64,000 bases of DNA. Source: Ficedula albicollis. Taxonomy: Eukaryota > Chordata > Aves > Passeriformes > Muscicapidae. How positions within the stretch are numbered: the first letter of the stretch is position 1; every line of letters starts with the position of its first letter. A program made the translations under genes and the position numbers. The notes under the pieces were generated by a model. The model saw nothing but the letters and a program-made list of their open reading frames with translations, was not told the origin of the DNA and made no database searches. Where the stretch lies: positions 75,684,559 through 75,748,558 of the forward strand of contig NC_021674.1 of the NCBI RefSeq assembly GCF_000247815.1, written 5' to 3'. Below, in pieces: positions 1 to 12,470 of the stretch.

Positions 1-983
1 AAAATTTTGCTGGATTTAATGCTTCTTATATTCTTGAGATTCTCTTCTCCATGGATAAAGACAATATTCTTTTGTGGTGTCTGGTTTCAGAGAATAGAAG
101 AGTCTAATACTTTATTACTTTACAGTTCTGTGATACTTTCACTGTACTATTGAACCAATCCTATTCACCACCAGTATTCATTTTATATGAAAAACTGAAA
201 TGTCCCATGAGTAAGTTCTGAGACCTTTTATGTGGTTACTGTTGCTAAGGAAACCACATCCTTGATATCCATGTGTCCAACATGTCAGTCTCGTTTTGCG
301 TCTAGCTATCCATGAGCCAACACTGCAGCATGGAGTAAAGAAAAAAGAGAAGTGAAAAACAAGACAAAAGAAGCTGAAAACTGTTTCCTATCAAAGTATA
401 TTTGCATACCTGTTGGAGTTAATTCTGAGTTCTTCTATGTCATATCTGTCTTGTTTTTCTGTAAAGGTGCAATAATGGTTCCTCTTCAGGTAGAAAATTA
501 TAATCTGTTCTAATCATCATCAGGCAGGAAGATGGCTCTTTCTGAAGTTCCAAAGAGGAGGATCAAGTCTAAATAACCACTCTTGAAAACACATTTCATA
601 CAATGTTCCACAGCACCAAAAATAAGTTGCTAGCGGTAAAACCAAAAAACAATGCTTTCTTTAATTTTAAATTAAAAATGTACTCAAACCAATACTATTT
701 TATTATTATTTATGAATGAATGTATGTACTCCCTTATCATATTTGCTTTACTTATAATGCAGTATGCTTAATTTAAATATGCCATAGGAACTTTTTTTAT
801 CTGAAAGTCTAATGGCATTGTTTGCATGACAGTTTAAATGCTTTGGAAGCATGAGACCATTTCTCTCACTTTCTCAGAGGGTCAAAATGCAGATTTTTGT
901 GTACTTTGCTCTTTGAAATTCAAAGAACACTGGGTGACTAGTAGATACTTATATTTTCAAAAATCTCCCTTTTTTTTTTTCAG
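1..983 (+). other. presumed last intron of the plus-strand gene ending at 1147
   Basis: AT-rich sequence with no long coherent frame and no recognised repeat. It ends in a strong acceptor: a run of ten T at 971-980 followed by CAG at 981-983. It is called intron only because the downstream exon looks real. No donor is visible, so the intron would begin outside the window. Confidence 0.4.
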
Positions 984-1147
984 ATGCACCCATGCTGACC
1001 AATGTGTCAAAGCACCGTGTCAAGACAGCAGAACTAGCTCTACAAAAGGGCCTGCTGTATCTACACACACAGTTAAGGGTTCTGAAGGAATACAACATAG
1101 ATGTGTCTGCCTATCCTGCCCCTACCCGCGGCATAATTCCTCTCTGA
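984..1147 (+). CDS. candidate terminal coding exon of an unidentified protein
   Basis: Seen: after the acceptor at 971-983 a frame starting at 986 runs 53 codons to TGA at 1145-1147. The exon opens with two bases that complete a split codon. The peptide is balanced and protein-like: about residues 8-36 are rich in A, L, K, Q and R, as in an amphipathic helix, and the end is a proline- and aromatic-containing tail finishing in RGIIPL. AATAAA follows 20 bases after the stop. Inferred: this is the C-terminal exon of a gene that begins left of the window. The longer overlapping ATG frame at 838-1164 crosses the T-run and acceptor and looks like a chance frame. I do not recognise the family and assign no function. 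A processed-gene fragment or chance frame is possible, but acceptor, frame, stop and poly(A) signal occur in the right order. Confidence 0.58.
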
Positions 1148-1166
1148 AAAACTGCCATTGTTAAAA

Positions 1167-1172
1167 AATAAA
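1167..1172 (+). promoter_or_regulatory. candidate polyadenylation signal AATAAA
   Basis: A canonical AATAAA hexamer 20 bases after the stop of the candidate terminal exon. The 3' UTR would be very short. AT-rich DNA gives such hexamers by chance, so the call depends on the exon. Confidence 0.4.
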
Positions 1173-1365
1173 ATTATAAAGGTAATATAATAAGTTTTAG
1201 TCTATATTATATACCTCTTATCATTACCCTATGCTGTTTGGCTCTTTAGGCTCAAGTACTGAGTAAGATCTGTGTTATGCCAATTTTCAGTGGGATTATT
1301 AATGTGGGTATATGCTTCAAAAGCATTCTTATTTAGGGTCATAACACCACAGGGAAATTCATTTT

Positions 1366-1805
1366 AGGAGAGACCTCTGGAGACTTCTAACTCAACCTTC
1401 AGCTTGCAGCAGGGCCAGCTCTGATGTCAAGCCACGTTGCTGAGGGCTGGCTGTGTCTCACCATGTCGTGAAACCTCCAAGGATGGAGCTTGGAGGCTGC
1501 TCTCCGGGCAGCCTGTTTTATTACTTTGCTGTCTACATGGTGAAAATGGTTTTCCTTATTTCCTCTTTTCTTTGTTTGGACCCTTGCCTCTTGTCTCCCA
1601 GCCAGTGTGCTGCTGTGGAGGACCTGGCTCACTCTTCTTTATTTCACCCCATGGGTACACCGGGGGCTGCTGCTCAGGCTGCTGGAGTCACCAATTCTCA
1701 CACTGGACAGATTGAGCTCCCTCAGACATCCTGCAAGGGGCAAGTGCTCGAGAACCTTGACATCTTTCCTGTACTGTGGGACCCCAAACTGCACACACTA
1801 CTCTA
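1366..1805 (-). mobile_element. CR1 LINE 3' fragment, 5'-truncated
   Basis: Reads as the reverse complement of the 3' end of an avian CR1 retrotransposon. In order on the plus strand are the segments for the 'agagacctctgg...' end, 'cagggccagctctgatgtca', 'cctccaaggatggagcttgg', the Met-rich 'gtgaaaatggttttccttat' stretch and 'gggaccccaaactgcacaca', all standard in this family. The CR1 3' end therefore lies near 1366 and the 5' truncation near 1805. Several insertions and many substitutions show it is old. Open frames on both strands here are by-products of the repeat. Subfamily not assigned. Confidence 0.8.
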
Positions 1806-4800
1806 AACTGCTGATGTATTTTTAAGTAGTTATGTAAATCTTGGGATTAAGAAATTTTTTTTAAAAAAATCACGATAAGATTTCTATCTCATTCTTTCAC
1901 TCTTATGTCATGCTGTAAGTCTACCTAAACATTAATTTTGGGATCAGAAAAATTTTTCTATTACTGCTGCCTGGTCTGAAGTGGCATGGAAAAACAAAAT
2001 CTGGAATCTATGCATGGTAACCTTCTCCTATGAGAAGTTGGCACAAGAATGCAAATTTAGCCTGAAAGCTGAAGGGGTAGCTCACAGAGACTGATCACAG
2101 ACCTACCAAGGTAGAAACTTGCAACTTGGCACTGGTTTCCAAACTGATACCTGGCATTCTGCCATTAGCTGTAGCTTATTATGCCCTTCCTTCAGTAGAA
2201 AACTAATGAAATTAAGGCCCATCAATTAAATTTCTCTCTGTGGCTGTTGTTAATTTATCTGCATATCCGGTTCAGCCTTTCCTAGGATATTTGGTTAGCC
2301 TGAGTGCTAGCAGGCACTGAAGCCAAAGACATTAAGCATTATGCATGTAAACAATTTAAAAAAAAAAATAGCAATAATAGGTAAAATAACAGCACAGAAC
2401 TGAATGTGCTAATGTCAAAGTATTGGCAAGATGTCAGATGAAGTAAATATGGAAATAATATGATTATAAAGGAAAGATGAATAGCTATTAATTTTTTTTT
2501 TAATTTTTAGGGCACTTTTTTTCCTTTTTATAATATTTTTAGGGCATGTAGTGCTGAAACAACTAGTGTACTCCTGGTTTGGTTGAATATAGTAATTCTT
2601 AGGTTTCTGTGTAAGGTGATTGCATAACACACCTCTCACAACTCCTAAAAGTTTAAGTGCTTTAATTGGTTAATATCTATCCATACTTCAAGAACATACA
2701 CTTATCAGAGGCACTGTTAAAACACAGTTCCTTTCCCTGGCTTTGCAACATGATGCACAATGGTGTTTAACTATGTGATTAGGACTCCTGGGCATTATGA
2801 TATTATAAATTATAAACCACAATACAAAGCACTTTAATGCTACATTTTGCATAATCTTAGTTAAGTGAACATTAATAGAAATAGCTTTTAATTTTGCAAG
2901 CAGAGTTTTTGTTGACATGATGTCTACTGTACAAATAATTTAATTAAGAAATTTCAGTAACTTGTTGTTTTGGGTTTTTTTTCCCCTGTCAGGACCTACA
3001 GAAAGCATCCATTTTCAAGATTGTTTGAAAACTTGTCTTCTCTTTTCAGCCTGTATTTATGTGAAGCCTTTTTCCATCATACTTATGCAGGGGTTATATC
3101 TGAAGTGAATGATGTCAGCATATCCCTGGAGATTAGTGCAACTTTCTGACTGAAGCATATGCAGATGCTTAGCCCCAGATTCCTTCCAGGTTTTGCATTA
3201 CTGAAAAAGATTGTACAAGAAGGACTGTTGAATAAGGAGTGAAGAAAGGTCTTCAGTGTCAGAGAAATGCTAATATATGGCCAAATAGTCAAAAAGTGGA
3301 TTGTGTTATTTTCCATTAAACACACAAAAAGATCTACTTCTAGAGTCTTGAAAACTGTGTACCATGACTAAATTATTTCTCTTTTTTTGATTTTGCCTTG
3401 ACATACTGGATGAACATGAAGATGTCTTGCCCTGTATGTAAGATGCTGGATAAAGTTCTTCAGAGAAAAAGTGACATGATATGGCAAACAGACAAGTAAT
3501 AACTTTCATCTTGGCTGATGCTATTTGAATAGGTTCCTGCCTCACTGGAGGTTTCATTGTGATTATGAGACTTGGATAAAGCATTTCAGCAACATGTAGT
3601 TATAAACATCATCTTTCCTTTCATATTTTATGTTAAACTACTGATTTGTTTTGCTTCCCAGAGAAGTAATAAAATAGACAATAAACCATTTAGTAAATCC
3701 TTTTTGAGAGTTAAATGTGATTTTTTTCCCCACAGTTTCAAGTGAAAGTGAAACGTATGTCACATTTTCAAATGGTTTGTTTTAGGCTCTTTGGGATACC
3801 TTACAATTTGTCCAAAACAAAACGAAACAAAACAAAAAAAAAAAGGCCAGTGGGCCAGTGGTTTTGGTTTCATTCCACCTGGAATGCCTAGTGACCATCT
3901 GTCAATTGAATTTCATCCAGCACTCCTCCAGTAGTAAAATAATCAATAGCAATAGAAGTAATAGCTGAGTATCAAATTGAATAATGGCTTGTATTCTAAC
4001 CTGATGACATCAGTATTCGGTAATGCTTGAACCTTTCAACTCAGACTGAAGTTTTCAAACTTCAACTTTTGGCCAATGTGCATAGGGCTTTTTTTCAGGT
4101 TTTTTTTCTTTCTTTGACTTTGCCTGTAGTTTTCTTCAATTCTTTTCTGAAGTTTGAAGGGGAAAAAAGGTAAAGCTTTTCAAGCATGTAAAAATTGAGA
4201 AAAGACACTCTTGATAATAAACAATTACCAGGATATTTTTTGTAATCACTCTACAGCCAAAACAGCTGGAGGATGAAAGTTTAAATTTGGCAGGAAAACA
4301 GCACTAAGGAGAAGTGCTTTTGAGTGTTCTGGAGAAAATTTGTTTTGATGTGATTTAGTTGTAGGCTTTTGAAACTCCATGTACTGAGCATGTAACACTA
4401 GTTTCTCATTAAATTTCACAGGTAGATTCTTCAATGGACAATTATATTGCTTCAGATGCAAAAGTTTCACCTTGGGACATTGATTTTACATAATCTCACA
4501 GAAAACCTCTGCAGTGGGGTATTCCCAGAAATGTAGGTTCATGCCAGATATAATGCAACTTTACCCCAGAATGAAAATATCCATAGGCCAAAATAATGCT
4601 GCTGTTCTGTGTTATGATTTTGAGAACAATGTAACCCCTTACTTTTGTGTCTATTACTCACCCAATAAGTAGTGTGCTTCAATTCTGTACTTTATTTGGG
4701 GTTTCAGTCTTCTCAAAAGGCACAGTTGTCAACTATGAGGCCTATGTTATGGAAGTTTCAATTTTTTTTTCCTTTTCAGACCTATATCGTTCTCCAACTC

Positions 4801-6815
4801 CTGGAGTGTTCTTTTACGTAAAACAGATTGCTTGAAGGCACACAGATGACTTTAAATATTTCTGCACTTCACAGTGAATTGCTCATTCACCTGAGTGTTT
4901 AACTATGTCAGTATGTTCAACATTATCATATTTAATTGGATGGTTCAACAAGATAATATGCCAGTGCACACACAATTCAATGCATTATTGGCTCACAATA
5001 AATAAGGCAACTCTCAAATAAAACACAGGGGATTTAGCAAGAAGAAATTATGTATAACTGAGAGAGACATTAATGCATTGGTGGTTTGCTAAAGGCTGAT
5101 AACTTATCAATTCTTACAAATTTGAAAATTTATGAAAAATAAGGCTGTGAAAGAGAATGCCTTTAAAAACCATAATTAAGACAGGCAAATGCAGTCTCCA
5201 TTGCTGGTGATCTATTTCATGCTCTGACTTGCACGTGCAGAACATTTAAACTTCCTTGTTTTTTCTCTAAAGGTCCAAAACTTTTAAAGCCACTGCTCTC
5301 ATCCCTAAAAGGTCCTTCTTGAAGGAGGTTGCTGGCATCAGCAGTGCAGCTATTTTCTGCTCTTCACTAGCAATCTGCACAGTCACTGCTCGCCTTGATG
5401 CAAGACCAATGCTGAACAAAAATGAAGAAAAAAGGGTGCTAAAAACAATGCAGACAATCTTCTATTGCTCTTGGAAACTTTTTGAGAAATAGGTTATTGC
5501 CATTACTCGGGGACACCGCTAGGTCTGCAGAAAATAAAGCATAGTCTTCAGGTTAATACATTTTTGTCTCAGACTATATGAAAACAGATATTTTAACTTA
5601 GATGAGCAGTAAAATTTTAACCAGTATATTTAAGAAATAATTCCCTTTTCCATTCTTTCTACTATACAAATGGATCATTTTCATTCTCAGTTAAATAAAA
5701 AAATGCAAGGAAAGAGGAAATTTTCAGCTAAATACCAAATTATCCTGAAATCAGAAACTCTGCTTTTTTGCCCTGGAGGTTGAGTTTTGGGTGTTTAATT
5801 CTGTTTACCAGCCACTACTGAAACTCCCTAGTAACATTTTTGCAATTATGGGCCAGGATTTTTTTCCCTAATAGTTGCTGAAATGAGTAAATAACATCTG
5901 CATCAGGTGTATTATCAGAGTTGGAGAGATATGGAGGTCCGAAGAATGAATAGACAGTCCAAAAAATTACTGCAATTATATCACATGAACAAATTGCTAT
6001 GTTTGTGTATTTGAAATTCTGGCAGAAAAAGATTGTGGGTTTTTCTGTCCAAAATACATATCTTTCATCAAAAATGGGCTTTTAAAGCACTTTTTTGTCT
6101 AAAAAGAGCACTGATAGAAAATTCACAATGACAGCTAAAAATAAGACCTATACTGTAATAAACCTGCACATATGCCTCCAAAAGCTCCATCTCACAGCCA
6201 CAGATATGTGTACAGTGATGCTCATGTCATAGCTTTTCCTCTATAAGGTGTTATACCATTGTTTTTCAAATAGAAGGCATTTTTAAAATAAAATGTGTTG
6301 CATATACAGACAAGAATAAGACATGCTAGGACATGACTCGGTAGGCTGTTAATGTTCTTCTTAGTTGGTCAGAGGCTCAGTGATGAAATGCATGAGTTGT
6401 GTATCATGATGGGCACTGAGCTTCCTGCTCTGTCCTCTGCAAACTTTGGGTGCCATATGAAAATAAATCTACTGCAGACGTGAGTTTTTTCTTTATATAT
6501 TATGCCATGCCACCTCTGTCAGATGTGCTCTGAGCCTCTCTGTCGTACACAAAGTTTGATTGCAGGTGAATATCTCAGCTTTCAGACTTGCTGGAGCATT
6601 TCAAATGAGTACTTATAAGCAAACTTTATTGATCTCTACAAAACATTCACTGTTTAGATTTGTCTTGTGCATTAGATAGTCATAGAAAAATTCCTTCAAA
6701 CTGTCCCATCCAACATCTTGCCACTGAAGTTCACCCTAATTCCATTTAGTTTCACAGGTCAGAATGCTGAATTTACTTATTTTTTCAGGTTTGACCACAT
6801 CATATTTTGTTCAAT
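1806..6815. other. noncoding unique sequence, nothing recognised
   Basis: AT-rich DNA with short A and T runs, for example near 3826-3843. No frame has exon-like flanks and I recognise no repeat family. The short frames at 2415-2918, 3083-3584 and 4246-4470 have AT-driven composition and no splice context. Confidence 0.5.
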
Positions 6816-7003
6816 GGGTTAGTTTTGTGCTACTGCATCTGAAAGTCTATGCGTCAGAGAAATAATTTGAAGACTTTTTTCCTATTTCACCCAAGAAAAA
6901 TAGCAATTCGGGTTAGTTTTGTGCTACTGCATCTGAAAATCTATGCATCAGAGAAATAATTTGAAGACTTTTTTCCTATTTCACCCAAGAAAAATAGCAA
7001 TTG
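6816..7003. repeat. 94-bp tandem duplication, two copies
   Basis: Copies at 6816-6909 and 6910-7003 follow each other directly. They match except for about two or three substitutions, such as aaagtctatgcg against aaaatctatgca. The join is clean. Divergence of a few percent argues for a real, moderately old duplication rather than a read error. Confidence 0.95.
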
Positions 7004-8998
7004 TTGCAACAACAGAAACAGAAAATGTTGGAAGGAAATTTCTGATTATCAAAGAAGCAAGATCTTGAAACAGCCTTTCAAGGGGACAAGGCAAAAAACT
7101 AGCCCCCTTTGCATTCATGATCTGCCTAAATTAAGGAGTATGTTGCTGCAATAAAAGAAGACAAGATTCATTGACATAAGAAATTCTTCTATACATATTC
7201 CTGCTGTGGATCATCTAAGTCGTGTATTAAGACTTTTATCATGCTCAAAATTCAATTACAAAACTTGTACTTTATGATAGAGTTTTTCTAAGACAGCTGC
7301 CTTTAGCACTTAAATGCTCTATTGGTTATTTATCTGTAAACCATGAAAACCTTTTCCCTCTTTTCCATAATTTTCATCTATTCTTCTTATCTTTATCTGT
7401 TTAAATAAGCAATTTCATGCACATTTGAACTGTATATAGGTATGGGTTCTGTATTAGTTACAAGCATGATTCCCATTTTTTCAGTAATAGATCCAAAAAG
7501 ATGAAGTACCCTGTCCCAGTGAAGCTAAACCCTGATATAAAGCCTTTCTTTTGCTTTTCTGTCTTATTCTATTATCAGTTAATTGTATCATCACTTAGAA
7601 TATTCAAAAATTTAGCAGTGAGAATTCAGTTCAGTGACTTGGATTATCATTAAATAGTCAGACGGAAGCATGACTGAAAATCTGTCACAGTCATCTTATT
7701 TTAACCCTTTCATTTCTACATTTTTCATTCATCTGATATAGTAGGCTGGGAGACCTAGGATGTGATTTGTAGATACCATGTAAGGCAATAAAAGTCTTCC
7801 TATTATGTCATAGTGTTCACCACCTCTTTATCAGAATTTTTGAAATAATTCTCTACCTTAAGGTCTTAAAAAATAGATTAAAAAACTTTCGGGGGGAATT
7901 CAATAAGTACACTTTTAGCTTTGATGAGGAACTGATGAGTTTTTTTTCTTCTTAAAAGTGAGGTATTAAAGCAAAACAGTATATATGGTAGTGACAAGAT
8001 CTGCCTCTTGTTTCCAAAAATGTTGCCTTGGGTATATCTGAAACATGGCTGGCTCTGTAGCTGAGATCAGAGGATGCACTGAAAGTGGGAACCCTTTACG
8101 TGTATTCACATAGAGATGTTCCAGGCAGCCCCCAAACTGCTGCTCATTCAAAATATTAAATAAAAGTAGGTGAGAGGAGGAAGGAAGGGGAATAAAATCA
8201 ACTTCGTAATCTAGGATTAGATGTGATTGATCATTGTTTTCAGTAAACCACAGGGCATTTTTGATGTTTTGTAGTAAATTAATAAATAAGCAAGGCACTA
8301 TCTCTCAAACTGAAATTTGGCAGAAGGCAGTTAGTCTGGATCAATTAATGTCAGAAAATGAAAATCATACAGTAATGACACATCTTCTAAGAGAACATTT
8401 AGTATGTGTGTCTTTAGCTTTTAAGCAAGTCAAGAATTCCCAAGACTAAGCAGATCTGATATTACCTTATTTTAATTGAATTTATTTTTTTTATTATACA
8501 TTATAGATGACAGGTTCTGATCTACATGGTTGCTTCTGGTTTTGTCTCTCAAACAGGACTTGCAAACCAGCAGCTTTGAACTACAGCCCAGAGCTACAGT
8601 TAGAGCTTCATATACAGTTGCTTAACTGACTTATTAAAATATGTTACATAAAAAGTTTATTCTCGAGAAGTTAGCAAGAGACATTTAAAGACATTAATGA
8701 CAAAACAGGTCAAAGCCAGTAACTTCAAAATTAGTTTTTCCCCATTGTGGAACTGGACACCACCATCAGCCCTGGGTGAGAAGCAATTCTAGGCCACACC
8801 TTGGTGCTCCTTCTTTTTCTGATATCAATATGAGGAAGGGTAGGCAAAGGGAATTTCAGATTGAATCTTTAGACCAAGTTTCTTCTGGTGCAACAGCATG
8901 AAATCAGCTGGCGTGAGTGTAACATAGCACAATGCAAAGCATATATAAATCTACATTTTCAGTAGGCCTAAATAATATTAATATTATAATATTACAGA
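7004..8998. other. noncoding unique sequence, nothing recognised
   Basis: AT-rich DNA without recognisable repeats or exon-like frames. The 110-codon minus frame at 7966-8298 lacks a good acceptor or donor and has no family resemblance, so it is treated as chance. Confidence 0.5.
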
Positions 8999-8999
8999 C

Positions 9000-10092
<1,093 letters not shown>

Positions 10093-10096
10093 TATT

Positions 10097-12234
10097 GACA
10101 AATACAAATAAAGCACATAGTATATAGGTCAGACATTTTCAAGACTAAAAATATTTAGAGGTTGAGATTAACATATTCATCCTGTTGGGACTACTGCAAG
10201 ACAGAATTTGAAGAAAAGAGTGCATGCTGAGATTTGGATTCATGGAAGAAATCCTGGATCCACCATAGAAAATATACATCATTAAGAACTCTGTCGTTAC
10301 GTGTTAACAACATGTGGACATCCCTCTTTGATCAGCAGCCTAAATGAAAATCACCCTCGTATCAAGGTTTTAAGCAGTGCAAGTCTATGTTTCCTGTCTC
10401 TAAAAGAATGAATTTCAGTCACTGTGAATTAAATGGAAGACTAAAACTAACCTTTGTGGAAACATTGCAATAGAAAATCTATTTATGTTATTTCACACCT
10501 CTGTAGGAGAGGATGACAAGCCTGAAGTCAAGGAAGAAGCCCAGCACTTTCACAAAAGGAAGAATTTTCCCATCTAGAATGCCTGGCTCTTTAATATGTG
10601 TCTTACTTGCTTTTGAATGTCATCCCAGAACTGTTGTTCCTCTCTTGCTAGAGAATGTCAAACTGATGTCGTGCAGAATAATTTCCATTCTTGAAAAATG
10701 TCCTCCCTGTAACATTTTTATCCCTTCCAAATGACACTTATTCTTAACAACACACCACAATATTTATCTCCTTGAGACTAAGATTATACCCTGGAAAATG
10801 AAGGCTCTTTTGAAAGCCTACCAGCTCCAAATCAACATGTGCCACAACCAGGAAAAAAAAAAAAGTTGAGCTCAAGCCAAAGGAGCAACATTGGAAGGCT
10901 GAATCAGAGGACATATACATAAAAACTTGATTAAGTATTTAGTACTTCTTGAGCTTCTTGTTGCCCAGGGCACTTTTTGTGTCAGTTTTACTGGTCTCCC
11001 ACCTCCCAGTTTATATGTCTTTGTATTTTTGTTTTACCTCATTACAGATGCTATTCCTTACAATGTACAATCTGTATTAACAAATCAACAAAGCAGCTGC
11101 TAGCTACAGTTAGTGCATTTTTCTTTATACATTAACATTTACAGTACATGAGATCAAGCATTGCAGACACATGCACATAAATGTATAGAGAGAGCCACAC
11201 ATACTTGTCAGACATTCAGGAAAATTGAACAATGCAGAGTTATTGTTGCACATCTCACACCGGGCTCCTTATCTGCATTATAACGGCTCAAGAGATATGC
11301 TCAAAGATGCTCAAAAACTCTGGCTCCTTTTGCATTTTCAGGGCTTGCAGCTTGATGAATTTGCTCTTTTAGTCTCCTGAATTCCTTTGAAAACTGAAAC
11401 ACTAATATCATTCAGGCTTTGTGTGTCTAAACAAATTTTTTTCCCACAGGAAGGTCAGGACTTGACCTATGGAGTCAATGGAAAATGGAAATTTCCTGAA
11501 CATGTTTGCCAAGAGTGGCTGTTGACAGATATTTTAATTAAAAAATAATCACATAGTGGTACTCATCCACCCATATTTGGGATTGTCTGTCATAATTGCC
11601 CTGCAGGACAAATTTCAGGTACAGAAGAGATCTTTTAAAGAAATCATATTTTCAGAGATTACTATTCTTTTGCTCTCATATAAAGATCACCCACTTTTAT
11701 TTTGTTGTTGGACTGATTATTTTCAGCTTCTGATATGCCAAAGTACACAAATTTATTACTTGCTCCCTAAGATTCCCTGGGTAGGCTCTATCTCATTTAG
11801 TTTCAATCACCCCAGAGTTGGTGTCTGGCTCCATCAAAGCTGCACGCTGCAATCCAGCCTACATTGCATACAGCTGAGGTGAGGGGCTCTGAATCTCTGT
11901 GTCCTACAGCCGTGTCCTGCAACTCCACATTCACACACAGGACTGGCACATGGAGATTTGGATATCATTCCACTTTCTCACCCTGCACGTAGGTAGAAGC
12001 AAAAAACCCTACTCATCAAGTTTACAAATCTTGGAGATTATATACTTCGTTTCCAAGTTCTAGATTTTTTTCTCTGACACCCATATACTCCCCAAAAGTC
12101 TCAGTTCTCACAAAAAAATAGGTTTTACTCCAAGCTGTGATTTTTTTTCTATATTAATGATGTTACAAAGCCATTTTATTACTGTCCCAGAATCATTTCC
12201 AGCCTATAGACATTACTACTCCTGGGGATGTCAA
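10097..12234. other. noncoding unique sequence, nothing recognised
   Basis: AT-rich sequence between the hexamer array and the L2-like relic. The frames at 10513-10734 and 11556-11882 have no splice context or recognisable motif. Confidence 0.5.
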
Positions 12235-12470
12235 GATACTCACACGTTTGTCTTTTATTTCTCATCTGGGTTATTGCAATTCATTACTTGCTGGTCCACT
12301 TGTCACTTTTTGTTTTAGTTGCTTACAGCTGGTGCAAAATTTGGCTGCTTGATTGCTTATGAGATTTCTAATTACATTACTGCGATAATGAAATGGTTTC
12401 ACTTGCCTCCTGTGAAATGGCAGATTGCTTTTAAGAGTTTACTCCTAACAAATAAATATACACAATAGGC
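12235..12470 (+). mobile_element. decayed L2-like LINE, C-terminal part of reverse transcriptase ORF
   Basis: Translating from 12266 gives LGYCNSLLAG, then after a short gap LQLVQN and AA before a stop. In a shifted frame near 12400 it gives FHLPPVKWQIAFKSLLL. This order matches the end of the ORF2 reverse transcriptase in the L2 / CR1 clade, where family members carry a DYCN-LLAGL block, an LQLVQNAAARLL block and an H-LPV--RI-FK block. Stops and at least one frame shift show a dead copy. Assignment to L2 rather than an old CR1 rests on the DYCN-LLAGL type block. It is much older than the other elements here, judging by decay. Confidence 0.7.

Noticed and set aside
1437..1825. Plus-strand frames of 72-117 codons
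   Set aside because: They lie inside the decayed minus-strand CR1 at 1366-1805 and have no independent support.
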